Origin: Scatophagus argus
Taxonomy: Eukaryota > Chordata > Actinopteri > Scatophagidae
Reading direction: 5' to 3'
Assembly: GCF_020382885.2 (NCBI RefSeq)
Contig: NC_058496.1
Location: forward strand, 357,501 to 421,500
Length of the DNA stretch: 64,000 nucleotides
How positions within the stretch are numbered: the first letter of the stretch is position 1; each line of letters begins with the position of its first letter. Shown here piece by piece: positions 23,017-34,796 of the stretch. The notes under the pieces were generated by a model, which saw nothing but the letters and a program-made list of their open reading frames with translations, was not told the DNA's origin and did no database searches. Position numbers and translations under genes: made by a program.

Positions 23017-26000
23017 TCAATCAGCTGTCAGTCTGCTCTCCAGAGCCTCAAACACAGTATGAGGATCCTGATCAGCATTGATATGAACTGCATCTGGATA
23101 CACAGTCTGCACACACACACGCACACACACATGAATGATGTCAGATGTCAGCAAACAAGCAGCCAAAAGGTTCTAAAAACTGGTTAGGACTAGAATCAGG
23201 TTTAACATAAAGCATTAAATATTGAGTTGCTTTAAGGTTAGGTTAATGTTAGAATTGGGTAAGTAAGGTTTATTATTATGGTCAGGTGGTGGGTAAGCCT
23301 CCAGGAAATGAATGGAAGTCTATGTAATGTCCCCAAAAGTGATGGAAACATGACTGTGTGTGTGTGTGTGTGTGCGTACCTGCAGGGCTGCAGCGTATGT
23401 CCTGTACTGATTCAGCTGGTGTGTTACAGTGTGTACGCTGTCCTCGGGTCTTGTCCTCAGTCTGTTCTGGACCTCCGTGCACGGAGCCGGTCGAGTCATG
23501 GCATGAAACCTGAAGGAGGAAATGACATCACAGGAAGAAATATCTGCAGTTTTCCATTGAGCGTCTGGGTTGTGTGCTCAGGTGTGTCATGTCCCCTGTG
23601 CTTTAAGTGAACCTCACACATCATATGTCAGTCACATGTTTGGGTGCTCCATGCTGCTTGTTATGTTTGTGGACTGTCCAAACCATCCCACAGACAGGAT
23701 CATAAGCCACGGGCTGTGTGTTCTGTTCCTTCAAAGAGTCTGAGCCTGGTGGACAGGCTTGCTCTTGTGATCCTGCAAGGTGTGTTGTTGGGGGATGTGG
23801 GGACCCAAGGAGCCCCCGGCTGAGCACAGCTTTGTTATACATACAACAGGTTGACGAATGTATCTGAACCACAGACTGTGTTTTAATGGAAATATCCTTC
23901 CTGCCTGCCCTTCAGTTTACTGACAGTTCATCAACATCTTTACTGAAAACAAAGCTCTGTGATTGGTTGCTGGTTAAACTGGTTGTACTGACCTCTCGCC
24001 ACTCACTGGATCTGTAGATCTGAGAGTCAGCCTCTCCAGACAAACATCATCGGTCAACTCCAGGATGAAAACTCTGAGAGGAGAGAGCAGACGTCACCAG
24101 AGGTCACCACACGCTCAGTAAAGAACATCATAATTGATGTGCAGGATTTGGGAGTGTCCTCAAACCGGTTTGAACAGGCTTTGCTGGGGCTGCTGGGATG
24201 CCTGCTGCATTAGCAGTAGTAGCAGTAGTGTGTGTACCTGTTGGGCTGGTGCTGGGACTCCTGCAGACTCTTGGCTTGCTGCAGCTCTCGGGGGAAGCCA
24301 TGCAGGATCCAGCCTCTGTAGCTGCAGTCCACTTGGCTCAGACGTTCCTCCAGAACCTGCAGCACCAGGGAGTCTGGAACTGCAGCAGCAGGATTAGGCC
24401 AGAATTTGGTTTGGGTCATGGTGAGTTTAAGGTGAAAATATTAAGTCAAGAGGAGTCCACACAGCAAGAGGAGTAAAAGAGTGTGTGTGTGTGTGTGTGT
24501 GGTTACCTGGCCTCTCGTCGTCCAGGTACAGTTGGATCTCCTGTCCCAGAGCTGAACCATCAGCTGCTACAGACCGCAACAACTGACCACAACTCACTAA
24601 GAGACAGAAAGACAGACAGACAGACAGACAGACAGGCAGGTCATCATCAGTTTAATTCAATTCAATCCAATTAGAGCAGGTCCAGAGAAGGAGCACACAA
24701 GCAGAGATGCGTAGCAGCAGCAATAAAACCAGAATTATTGGAACTGTAGATAATGATAACAAAGTATACAGGAGGTACTATGGTGATTATGATAGCAGTA
24801 TTAGTAACAGTAATAATGGTAGTAGCTGTACAGAGTAGTAATAGAATTAAATGGGAACCTGAGAGACGAGAAAGCACAAGGACTCCAGGGAAGAAGCTGA
24901 GTTAGTAACATGCATTAATGGGACACAAATGTGTGCAGAAGGAGAGGGAGAGGAGGAGAGAGAAACTCAGTGCATCATGGGAGATCCTCCCCGGCAGTCT
25001 AAGTCTATAGCAGCATAACTAGAGACCAGCCTAAACCAGCCCTAACTATAAGCTTTATATAACAGGAAAGTTTTTAGTCTACTCTTAAATATAGAGAGGG
25101 TGTCCGCCTCCCGAACCGAAACCGGAAGATGGTTCCATAGTAGAGGAGCTTGATAACTAAAGGCTCTGGTCCCCAAACTACTTTTGAGGACTCTAGGAAC
25201 CACAAGTAGCCCTGCATTTTGGGAACGCAAAGCTCTGGTGGGATAATAGGGTACTATTAACTCTTTAAGATAGGATGGTGCCTGACCGTTCAGGGCTTTA
25301 TAAGTGAGGAGGAGAATTTTAAAATCTATCCTGAATTTCACAGGTAGCCAATGTAGAGAAACCAGAACAGGAGAAATATGATCTCTCATGCTGGTTCTTG
25401 TGAGTAATTGTGCAGCAGCATTCTGGATTAAGTTAAGATAAGAACTTTATTGATCCCGCAGGAAATTGTTGTGCCAGGGTTGCAATACAAAGAAGCATAC
25501 AAAAGTAGCAAGTAATTTTTCACACAAAATATAATATATATATATATATATATATAGAATAACAGAATAATATATAAAAAAAACCTTAGCTGGAGAGTCT
25601 TTATTTATAAGAGACTTATCGGGGCTGCGTGATAGAAGGGAGTTATAATAATCCAGCCTGGAGTTAATGAATGCATGGTCTCAGAATAATTTTTTGCAAT
25701 ATTGTGGAGGTGAAAAAATGCAGTCTTTGAAATATTCAATATATGTAGGTTAAAGGACATGTCCTGGTCAAAGATAACTCCTAAATTCCTCACAGTTTAC
25801 ATGTGACCAATCAGTATTTGTATGAATGAATCCACTGGCTCTTAAAAATAACTCGACACTAACCAAGACAGGTTGTCATCATGTGAAAACCACAACCTGA
25901 TCCTGATTCATGTGTTGAGCTTTATGTCGTCTGCATTACTGAGGTTGAGAAGGGGCTGTGTGTGTGTGTGTGTGCGTGCGTGTGTGTTTACCGTCCACCG

Positions 26001-29000
26001 TCTTGTATTTCTTTGACAGTAGTCTGGCCTGATGGCTCTTCCCTGAACCTGGTGGACCCAGCAGGAGGATTCTGGGAGTTCTGGAGTAACATCTTGTCCG
26101 AACAAAAGCCAGCACTAACACACACAGAAACACACACACATAGATCACATACACTCCGTACGGTATATGAAGGCAGCAGTTTATTGATGAGAATATTGGT
26201 AACTACCATGACCCTAGGTTCTATGAGTACAAGCCTAGTCCTGTATGCAACAACTTCACCTTTCTCTATTGTGTGTGACTCTGACTTCCAGGCAGCAGGT
26301 GAACAGTGAGGTATGCAGAGGTCACAAATCCATTCAAGCACATTTGAGCTTGTGCAACCTCTTCAAACAGGGTCCATGCTAACATTTTTAGCATAGCTGC
26401 AACAGTGTAGTTATTGGCTTGATAGTGTTTAAATAATGTCCTTTCAAATCAGAGGCTTCTGGAGACTTGGATTATGCTGTGTAAAGCCATTTTATATTTT
26501 TTATTTTGGTTGTTTTTTACAATTTAAAACAAGTATCCAGCTTTTCCAGTTGATTAACAGAAGGCTGCAACAATGTTCTGCTGTGAAGCTCCAGAAATGT
26601 TTTGCAGATGAGGAAACTTTACCTGACATTCCATCAGCATTTTTGGGTGAACTATTCCTTTAATTGTTCCAGTGGAGCCATTGTTTGATGGAATTAAAGA
26701 CATCTAAATAGAATGAATTCTGCAGACTGAAAGGAAGTGAAGCCGTGTATAAACCAATGAATCGTCTGCATATCGGAGGAGATCTCCATAAATCAGACCA
26801 CAGCTGGAACTGAATTCTGACGTTAAAATGTCTACAGTTTTATTCTGACTTTAAAGAGTAGTGCTGCATCATTATGAACTGATCATAGTGTTGGGCTTGG
26901 TCAGTGTGCAGGTCTGTTTAAATGAATGCAGACTGATGTACATGAAGATAAACACCTGACAGTCGGTGTCTCGTGTCGCAGGCTAAATGTGCGTGTCTGT
27001 ACCTTGTTGGTAGACATCAGTATGTGGCTGATCACAGTTGACGACCTTCAGGACGTGCTGATACGCAGAGATCAGACCGGTGACCTCACAGCGGTAACGC
27101 TGCAGATCAGCCAATCGCTGCATCTCTGACAGGTCCCGCTCCTTCTCCAGACGCTGAGCGACAGTGTCATCGACGGGCCAGATGAAGGTCTGATGGTACA
27201 CGTCTAGAGACAGGAAGTGATGTCATGAGTGATCAGAAGCTTTTACTGTTTGTTTTGTCATTGACTTGTCTGACGTTTACTGGACATTCATCATCAGTAT
27301 TGGACCTAGAGTTGGATGATAATCATTATCCTCAGCTATCTGCTCTATACCCATTTTATTTTGTTTTGTTTTGTTATTTTCTGCTCACATTCTGCATGAC
27401 ATCAGTGGACAAAAACAGACTTGATTTGAGGCTGTCTGAAGGCTGCCTGAAGAGCAGACCGACATGTCTGGACTCACCTCTTGTCAGCGGGTCGACCAGT
27501 TTCCCCCGAGTCCTCTCCAACAACACGTCATCGGGAGCCTCCAGCATCACTACACACACACATATACACACACACACCATATTGTTTCCCAGTGACAGGA
27601 TATGCAGTGTGCTGTATATGTAGCGGCCATGGACTCTGCTCTTACCAACATGTTCAGGAATGATTCCAGCCTGCTGGAGACTCAGAGCCTGCAGACGAGT
27701 CTGAGGGATTCCCTCCAACACCCAGCCCTGTAACACAGACCGGGCCAAATCTGGATGGCAGCCCTAACACCTCGCTTGTTTCCACCTCTGGAGGGCTCTG
27801 AACACCAGCAGGTGTGAATGATGCATCTAACTGAGTGAATGTGATCACTGTGTTCACTCACTTGTGAACATTTTATTGGATATTTTATTGGATAGATATT
27901 ATATATTAGACATCCTGTAGATGTTCCTGCTCTCCAGAGGATGAACCCCTTAGATTTTAATGACTCTATGATCTGTTCTCTAGCGCCCCCATTGGGACAA
28001 ACTTTACACATGAAGGTGTGTTAAGACAGAAAGTACGACTACTGTAGGATCAATAACATCTTCCCAACAAGAGTAAATGATGACTGTGAGGAAAAGATGT
28101 GAGATGTCGACCCCCTCGGCCCCGGCTCACCCACCACCAGGCCCCAGCTGCCAACCCAGAGGAAACACTGCAGGTTTTTTTCTGTGGCTACCACAGTAGA
28201 GAAACACTTCACTGCTGATACTCAGCTTGGGTGATCACACTCTCTGCTGACCGCTGGCCTGGTGTTACCGATCACAGAGGACCGGTGATGTCGGCTCTTG
28301 TCAGATAAAATCTGTGTGGTCTGGCACATTTAAATTCACTGTCTTAGCCTCTTCCAGGTATGTGTAACTTCCTTTAGGACTGCAGGTGTAGTAACCTGCA
28401 TTTGACAATGTTAAGTGTGTGAAAAGTGTGTTCCTGAATGTAAAGCTGCTCATTAAACGGCATCTTCTGTGTGAACTCATTATCACGTGTGAGGCTGACA
28501 GCTCACTGCTGTCTGACATCCGTATCACAGCTAAATAAAACCAGTTTGCTTCAGTCTCACACACATTATTATGGAGTAGTAATCCCTCAGTGCTGCCTGC
28601 CAGGCTGAATAAAGACGACTGGCAGCAGCACTGGCACACACACACACGTGTATGACAGGTTGTGTGTGTGCTGGATGAACTGCTGTCTGATTTATTCTTC
28701 ACTGGCTGTTACCACATGATCAGTCGTTGGGTTACAGATATTGATTATCCTGTCAACAGTTTAGCAGACATCAAAACCAAATCAAAACACCCGTGGACAC
28801 GCTAACATTAAACATTAGCTAACGTTAAACATTAGCTAACGTGCTCTGAAAGTTTAGTTTGTTGTGTTTGTTATACATGCTAAGAAACCCTCCTGCTAAC
28901 TTCTCGTGCTGAGCGGAGGATCTTTTGTCTGGAAGCTGTGATAATAAAGGTAATTGAAATGACAGACAGACAGACAGATAGAGAGAGAGACAGGTAAGGT

Positions 29001-29320
29001 ATTAAATGTGACAGGAGGAGGCGGGGACCTGATGGGAGCTGTCAATCACTCTCTCCCCCCCCAATCACACTGACAGACAGAAGATAAAGACACACACATA
29101 CCTGGTCCCTGGTGTGTGTGTGTGTGATGAGTTTAGCCTGCGGCCAAAAACAGCCATTAGCAGATGAAAGTAGCTAAAGATCTCACACACGCACTCACAC
29201 ACACACACACACACACACACAGACTGACGCTAAATGCTAAACGAAGCTAAGTGCTGGAGGCTGAAGGCGCAGCTGTTTGTAGAGTTTACTGCCGATCAGT
29301 GACAGGCTGCACCACACACA

Positions 29321-29367
<47 letters not shown>

Positions 29368-30752
29368 AAGGAGGAAGAGGAAGAAGAGGAAGAAGAAGTG
29401 ACAGACAGACAGACAGGGTTTGTTGTTGTGACTGCAAATAAATTGTCATCAGGTGGAGATCTTGGAGGGTTCATGGAAGAAACCGTCGAGCCTCAGAGGA
29501 AACAAACTGAGTGTGAAACTAAACAGCAGCATCTGAGAGCTCGTCTGAGAGCGAAGCTTTAAGTCTGTGGAACTTGTCTGGAGGGACGATCCACAGTCCT
29601 GTGAACAGTGGGGGGCGCTAACACCGCACCTACCATGGATCTAGCATGGGCTTGGGGTTCTTCTCCTGAAGAACACATGAAATCTTCTAAAGACCACTCT
29701 GACCTCCTAACCAACCACTAGAACCTCCAGCGGATCCACCCACAGGAACCCTGAAACCACCAAGCTGACCACTAGAACCCCAACAATACCATAAGAACGA
29801 CTTCAGTCATCACAAGAACCACCCAAGACCCATCACAAACTTCCTGACACGACCCAATGAATGTTTTATTTCCTGGGTTTAGATATATCTGTGGAGATTC
29901 TCAGTCGCCCAGGTCAGCTAAAGCAAGGCGTCTGGACTTGTGTTCACAAGTCCAGACGCCTTGCTTTAACTCCTGAGTTCCTGGGTTTAGACATCTTTAT
30001 GTAAAGACCTCATCACACTGATGACTAGAACCCCCTCAATGTCCTTGAGAACATCTTAGTGGACCTCCAAACCACACGTGAAGAACATGAACTCTAATGA
30101 ACTCCTGAAGAATCAGCAGAACCTCCTTCAGATTGTGGTTTTTGCAGGTTTTGCCTTTAGCTGTCAGCTGTCTGTGTGTTCTGTTGTCTCACAGCAGAGA
30201 AGTGATTGGAGGGCAGATGATCAATCAGACCGATAAGTGCAGTTGTGAGCTTTGGTTTGTGCTGTTGTTGTTGTTGTTGTTGTGTGACAGCAGCTTCGCT
30301 CTCTTTAATTCTCTTAAACTGATCAGAAAGCAGCTCTCAGGGTCCTGATGAGCGCTGACAGGAAACAGGACGTGATGCTAATGAGGAGCAGCAGAGAGGA
30401 CGAGTCCCAGTGAAAACAACACGCGTGATGTGACAGCAGCGCGGCTCTTTGATCAGCTGATCTCTGGGGAAACACGCCAACACGCTGCTCGGCCTGCTGG
30501 GAATCACAGGACGACACAGCAGCGACCACAGCGCTAATTATTATCATCACAGCAGCACATCAGAGACGGAGACACTGAGGGACAGGGAGACATCTTACTG
30601 TCTGTCTACAGAACTCAGTCCATGAGACAACATCACACACAGACAATCCGTGAGCAGGCCGCCGCTCTGGACGGGCTTACCCTGCTGAAGCAGTCGATTT
30701 CCTTCAGTCTCCGCTGAAGCAGAGCGACCAGCAGCTCGGCAGGAAGCTCCTG

Positions 30753-30786
<34 letters not shown>

Positions 30787-31435
30787 GGATCAGCTGACAG
30801 AAACACCAGGGACACGTTTTCCTCAGCATCGTGCCAAAAGGGTTAGACAATGTGTGTGTGTGCACCTGCTCTGTGTGCGGATGTGTCCGCTCTGATTGGT
30901 CCTGCAGTAAACTGTCTGTGGTCACATGGACAGCTCTCAGCTCGGCACTCAGCTTTTTGACCTGAAGGCAACAAACAACCACAGAAGAAGAAGTGATGAC
31001 TCAAACCTTCACTCTACAGCGAGCTGAGATGAAGGGGAATGCTCCTTTAATAGACTGACTCACTCACCACGGTGTGCTTCCCAGCAGCCGGAGGACCAAG
31101 CAGCACGACCCGGGGAACTGACAGACAGGCAGGCAGACAGACAGACACACAGACAGGCAGGCAGGCAGGCAGGCAGGCAGACAGGCAGGCAGGCAGGCAG
31201 GCAGGCAGACAGGCAGGCAGGCAGACAGGCAGGCAGGCAGGCAGGCAGGCATACAGACAGACACACAGACAGGCAGGCAGGCAGACAGGCAGGCAGACAG
31301 ACAGGCAGGCAGACAGACAGGCAGGCAGGCAGACAGACAGGCAGGCAGGCAGGCAGGCAGGCAGACAGACAGGGAGGCAGGCAGGCAGGCAGGCATACAG
31401 ACAGACACACAGACAGGCAGGCAGGCAGGCAGGCA

Positions 31436-31468
<33 letters not shown>

Positions 31469-31507
31469 ACACACAGACAGGCAGGCAGGCAGGCAGACAG
31501 ACAGACA

Positions 31508-31539
<32 letters not shown>

Positions 31540-31911
31540 TACAGACAGACACACAGGCAGGCAGGCAGGCAGGCAGACAGACAGGCAGGCAGGCAGACAG
31601 ACAGGCAGACAGACAGGCAGGCAGGCAGGCAGACAGACAGACAGACAGGCAGGCAGGCAGGCAGGCAGGCAGACAGACAGGCAGGCAGGCAGACAGACAG
31701 GCAGACAGACAGGCAGGCAGGCAGGCATACAGACAGACACACAGACAGGCAGGCAGACATACAGACAGACACACAGACAGGCAGGCAGGCAGGCAGACAG
31801 ACATACAGACAGACACACAGACAGGCAGGCAGGCAGGCAGACAGACAGACACACAGACAGGCAGACAGACAAGCATACAGACAGACGCACAGGCAGACAG
31901 ACAGACACACA

Positions 31912-31944
<33 letters not shown>

Positions 31945-32259
31945 ACAGACAAGCATACAGACAGACGCACAGGCAGACAGACAGACACACAGACAGGCAG
32001 GCAGGCAGGCAGGCAGGCAGACAGACACACAGACAGGCAGGCAGGCAGGCAGGCAGGCAGACAGACAGACACACAGACAGGCAGGCAGGCAGGCAGGCAG
32101 GCAGACAGGCAGGCAGGCAGGCAGGCAGGCAGACAGGCAGGCAGGCAGACAGGCAGGCAGGCAGGCAGGCAGGCATACAGACAGACACACAGACAGGCAG
32201 GCAGGCAGACAGGCAGGCAGACAGACAGGCAGGCAGACAGACAGGCAGGCAGGCAGACA

Positions 32260-32292
<33 letters not shown>

Positions 32293-32503
32293 ACAGACAC
32301 ACAGACAGGCAGACAGGCAGACAGACAAGCATACAGACAGACGCACAGGCAGACAGACAGACACACAGACAGGCAGGCAGGCAGGCAGGCAGACAGACAA
32401 GCATACAGACAGACGCACAGGCAGACAGACAGACACACAGACAGGCAGGCAGACATACAGACAGACACACAGACAGGCAGGCAGGCAGGCAGACAGACAG
32501 ACA

Positions 32504-32536
<33 letters not shown>

Positions 32537-33103
32537 ACAGACAGGCAGGCAGGCAGGCAGGCAGGCAGACAGACAGGCAGGCAGGCAGACAGACAGGCAG
32601 ACAGACAGGCAGGCAGGCAGACAGACAGACAGACAGGCAGGCAGGCAGGCAGGCAGGCAGACAGACAGGCAGGCAGGCAGACAGACAGGCAGACAGACAG
32701 GCAGGCAGGCAGGCATACAGACAGACACACAGACAGGCAGACAGACAGACAGGCAGGCAGGCAGACAGACAGGCAGACAGACAGGCAGGCAGGCAGGCAT
32801 ACAGACAGACACACAGACAGGCAGGCAGACATACAGACAGACACACAGACAGGCAGGCAGGCAGGCAGACAGACATACAGACAGACACACAGACAGGCAG
32901 GCAGGCAGGCAGACAGACAGACACACAGACAGGCAGACAGACAAGCATACAGACAGACGCACAGGCAGACAGACAGACACACAGACAGGCAGGCAGGCAG
33001 GCAGGCAGGCAGACAGACAAGCATACAGACAGACGCACAGGCAGACAGACAGACACACAGACAGGCAGGCAGGCAGGCAGGCAGGCAGACAGACAGACAC
33101 ACA

Positions 33104-33136
<33 letters not shown>

Positions 33137-33818
33137 ACAGACAGACACACAGACAGGCAGACAGACAGGATTAAGATGGACAGTTATATTAATGGGGTCC
33201 ATTGACAGATTGGTTCGATTTGACATCTGCATCTATTGGACTCTATGACAGGCCAGTTGTGGATTCACAGCTCCCTCTTGTGGCTGCAGAAATGATTTAT
33301 TTAAAGGGACATTTCACCTCACACACAGGCACTAAACAGTGGAGAAAGTTTTCTCTTCATTCAGAGAAACCTGATGAGAGGCTGAACAATGTCCACAGGC
33401 CACGAGGTCAAACATAATCTCATGTATGTTCTGATAATTATCTCAAGACCCTTTTGATTCTTCTGAAGACTCCTTCTGAGGGTCTCGTCCCCCATTTGAG
33501 AACAACCGTCTCACTCCACATGCTCAGGTTTTCCTGAGAGGAAACAAAATGAGCTGCGTTCAGGTGACTTACTGTCCAAGCTGCTCCTTTGCAGCAGTCT
33601 GATCAGGTAACAGATGGGATCTTCAGGTTGATCAATCACCAGACTGAACAACATGTTCTGAAACACACACACACACAAACACACAGTGTAGTCAACCTGT
33701 AGCTGTGCGTTCAAAAGGCTAAAGGCTTTCCTACCTGCAGCAGGTGGAAGACGTTGTGTTTGTCAGCGTAAACGGGGATCTGAGGAGGAATCCTCAGAGG
33801 TCTCACCGTCTCATCCAT
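23017..33818 (-). CDS. ak8: Adenylate kinase 8 (ak8)
   Basis: Fourteen coding exons on the minus strand: 33818-33735, 33657-33573, 31117-31068, 30961-30866, 30749-30681, 27727-27646, 27549-27478, 27203-27003, 26114-25992, 24596-24507, 24379-24238, 24073-23993, 23509-23380, 23106-23017; 464 aa (human about 479). The enzyme transfers phosphate between adenine nucleotides and in vertebrates is tied to motile cilia. Two adenylate-kinase units are visible: P-loop GPPAAGKH (64-71) with [11 protein letters not shown] (from 129) in the first; P-loop GPPGSGKS (266-273) with [10 protein letters not shown] (340-349) in the second. '[15 protein letters not shown]' aligns with the human N terminus, so I start there, although the ATG follows the acceptor directly. 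The first P-loop has His where Thr or Ser is usual. Introns are filled with repeats, including a 2-kb satellite next to exon 3. Confidence 0.9.
24600..24643. repeat. CAGA repeat beside the ak8 exon 10 acceptor
   Basis: 'agagacagaaagacagacag' and further CAGA units begin four bases upstream (in gene direction) of the exon at 24596. On the minus strand they form a CTGT pyrimidine tract that ends in 'ctcttag'. Confidence 0.88.
24671..25800 (-). mobile_element. Dead, 5'-truncated L2-like LINE in ak8 intron 9
   Basis: Minus-strand frames match the end of a fish L2/Maui-type reverse transcriptase: '[17 protein letters not shown]' near 25790, then '[19 protein letters not shown]' and '[17 protein letters not shown]' at 25389-25250, and '[20 protein letters not shown]' near 25130. 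The two parts are in different frames with a stop and a separate insertion between them, so it is inactive. 24671-24960 is its non-coding 3' end and matches 1976-2095. Confidence 0.85.
25428..25590 (-). mobile_element. LINE/SINE tail inserted inside the L2-like copy
   Basis: 'aactttattgatcccgcagg' and 'aaattgttgtgccagggttg' form a typical reversed 3' end of a different fish retroelement, ending in an (AT)n run at about 25530-25555. It interrupts the L2-like frame, so it came later. Confidence 0.6.
28304..28560 (-). pseudogene. Possible immunoglobulin V-like fragment
   Basis: A minus-strand open frame contains '[19 protein letters not shown]' followed by '[19 protein letters not shown]'. '[11 protein letters not shown]' is the classic E-F strand motif of Ig V domains, and the segment after it is like a G strand. 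A Trp ('ANWFYLAVI') lies about 52 residues before the Cys, the right spacing for a V domain, but the first Cys and its B strand are not clear. It lies inside an ak8 intron with no recognisable gene around it. It may be an old exon or gene fragment, or chance. Confidence 0.3.
29198..29360. repeat. Two CA microsatellites in an ak8 intron
   Basis: (CA)n at about 29198-29220 and 29312-29360, followed by a purine-rich 'gaggaagaggaagaagagga' stretch and CAGA units to 29415. Confidence 0.85.
29919..29968. repeat. Perfect 24-bp palindrome with a 2-nt loop
   Basis: Arms 29919-29942 and 29945-29968 are perfect reverse complements (arm starts 'taaagcaaggcgtctggact') around 'tt'. The left flank 'tgtggagattctcagtc' resembles the end of a dispersed repeat also found at 34.59 kb and 50.24 kb, so this may be two opposing repeat ends joined. 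Confidence 0.92.
31121..33170. repeat. 2-kb CAGG/CAGA satellite in ak8 intron 2
   Basis: About 2,050 bp made almost only of cagg and caga tetranucleotides, with markers 'catacagacagacacacaga' and 'aagcatacagacagacgcac' that recur in a higher-order pattern (for example near 31874, 31952, 32329, 32400, 32942 and 33019). Frames of about 670-720 codons stay open on both strands (Arg/Gln/Ala/Gly/Thr on plus, Cys/Leu/Pro/Ala/Ser/Val on minus); they are repeat artefacts. Its low end is the pyrimidine tract of ak8 exon 3. Confidence 0.97.
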
Positions 33819-34333
33819 CTGGAGGAGGAGGGAGGCTGGATCTCTGACCGCAGAGACACTTAGAATTATTTTTTCTGAGGACTGTGAATGCATCACTCTC
33901 AGAAAAATGAAGAGAGACTACATCACATATCTATTTGTGAGCTCAGGGAAAACTTTTCTGGTCTGAGGCTTCAGCTAGACCTGCAGTTATGTGATCCATG
34001 ACAAAGACCACACAAATCCTGAGCTCATGTGGAGTTTACATTCTTCAGTCAAAAATGGCGGACATTTTAAAGACTGGTTCTGGTATTTTTAGTATCGGTC
34101 AAAGTGTGAGGAAGACTTTGACACAACATTTAAGTCTTTGCATCAGTAAACGTAAAGACGACGTAATGAGGCAATGAGACGCTTTCTTGTGTACAGTAAC
34201 GATACGTTCGCTTCGAACTTACAGTGATTTGACTTCCTGATTTCCTGTTGATTCTTGAAACGGAGGAAACAGAGACAAACGTTAAAAGTTGAAGTGTCAT
34301 TAACAAAAAACTCTTTGTGTAAAACTTTCTTAC

Positions 34334-34385
34334 CTGCGAGCCGGTTGCCAAGAAACATCTGCTTGTTGTCAGGGAAGAACGTCAT
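34334..34385 (-). other. ak8: Probable 5' leader exon of ak8 with an upstream ATG
   Basis: On the minus strand 'ctcgcag|gtaaga' at 34334 is a clean donor. It is preceded by an ATG at 34385 that opens 17 codons ('MTFFPDNKQMFLGNRLA'). Joined to the exon at 33818, this frame (phase 1) would read into a stop within three codons, overlapping the ak8 start. So it would be a short upstream ORF rather than the N terminus. The exon extends an unknown distance beyond 34385. Confidence 0.5.
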
Positions 34386-34584
34386 CAGCGCGCCTGCGCA
34401 GAGAGTCTGTTCTGCTACGTATTAAAAAGGTAACCTTCAAATTAAAAGTCGTCTGAGGAGCTGCAGGGCGTAACGACGCGTAGACAGCTAGTTGTGCTGT
34501 TGAAATTAGTCATAGAAGAGACGTTTCTGTGTATAAAACCAACTAACACAAGTTCTACTAGCATTACAGCTAAAAGCTAATGCA

Positions 34585-34752
34585 TAATAATCTGGGCCTG
34601 TGAATATTCTCATTCATCCAGGTCATGGTTATCTCAAGGAAATTCAATCGAATGCAACTGGACTTAGTTATTTGTCTTTGAAGACGTTTCACCTCTCATC
34701 CAAGAGGCTTCATCAGTTCATGCTCGCTTGACTAGGCTGGGACTAGTCCATA
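34585..34752. mobile_element. Dispersed repeat fragment
   Basis: 'cattcatccaggtcatggtt', 'atctcaaggaaattcaatcg' and 'gaagacgtttcacctctcat' plus 'ccaagaggcttcatcag' form a text common across fish genomes; parts recur at about 29.89 kb and 50.24 kb here. I think it is a non-autonomous DNA transposon, but I cannot name the family. Confidence 0.5.
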
Positions 34753-34796
34753 ATAATCTGCTTTCAAAGGGAATGTTAGCTAAACCTTAGCTATCA

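Larger units (their letters stand above)
27728..30680. other. Large ak8 intron 5
   Basis: About 2.95 kb between exons 5 and 6. It contains an Ig-like frame (28.3-28.5 kb), CA runs near 29.20 and 29.31 kb, and a palindrome at 29.92 kb. The rest shows nothing I recognise. Confidence 0.5.

Noticed and set aside
31047-33232. Open frames of 670-720 codons on both strands
   Set aside because: They are pure translations of the CAGG/CAGA satellite, open in several frames at once because the repeat has few stops; composition is restricted to a few residues.
34143-34385. ak8 start at the ATG at 34385
   Set aside because: The frame at the donor is phase 1, and joining to the exon at 33818 gives a stop; the human protein aligns from the ATG at 33818.
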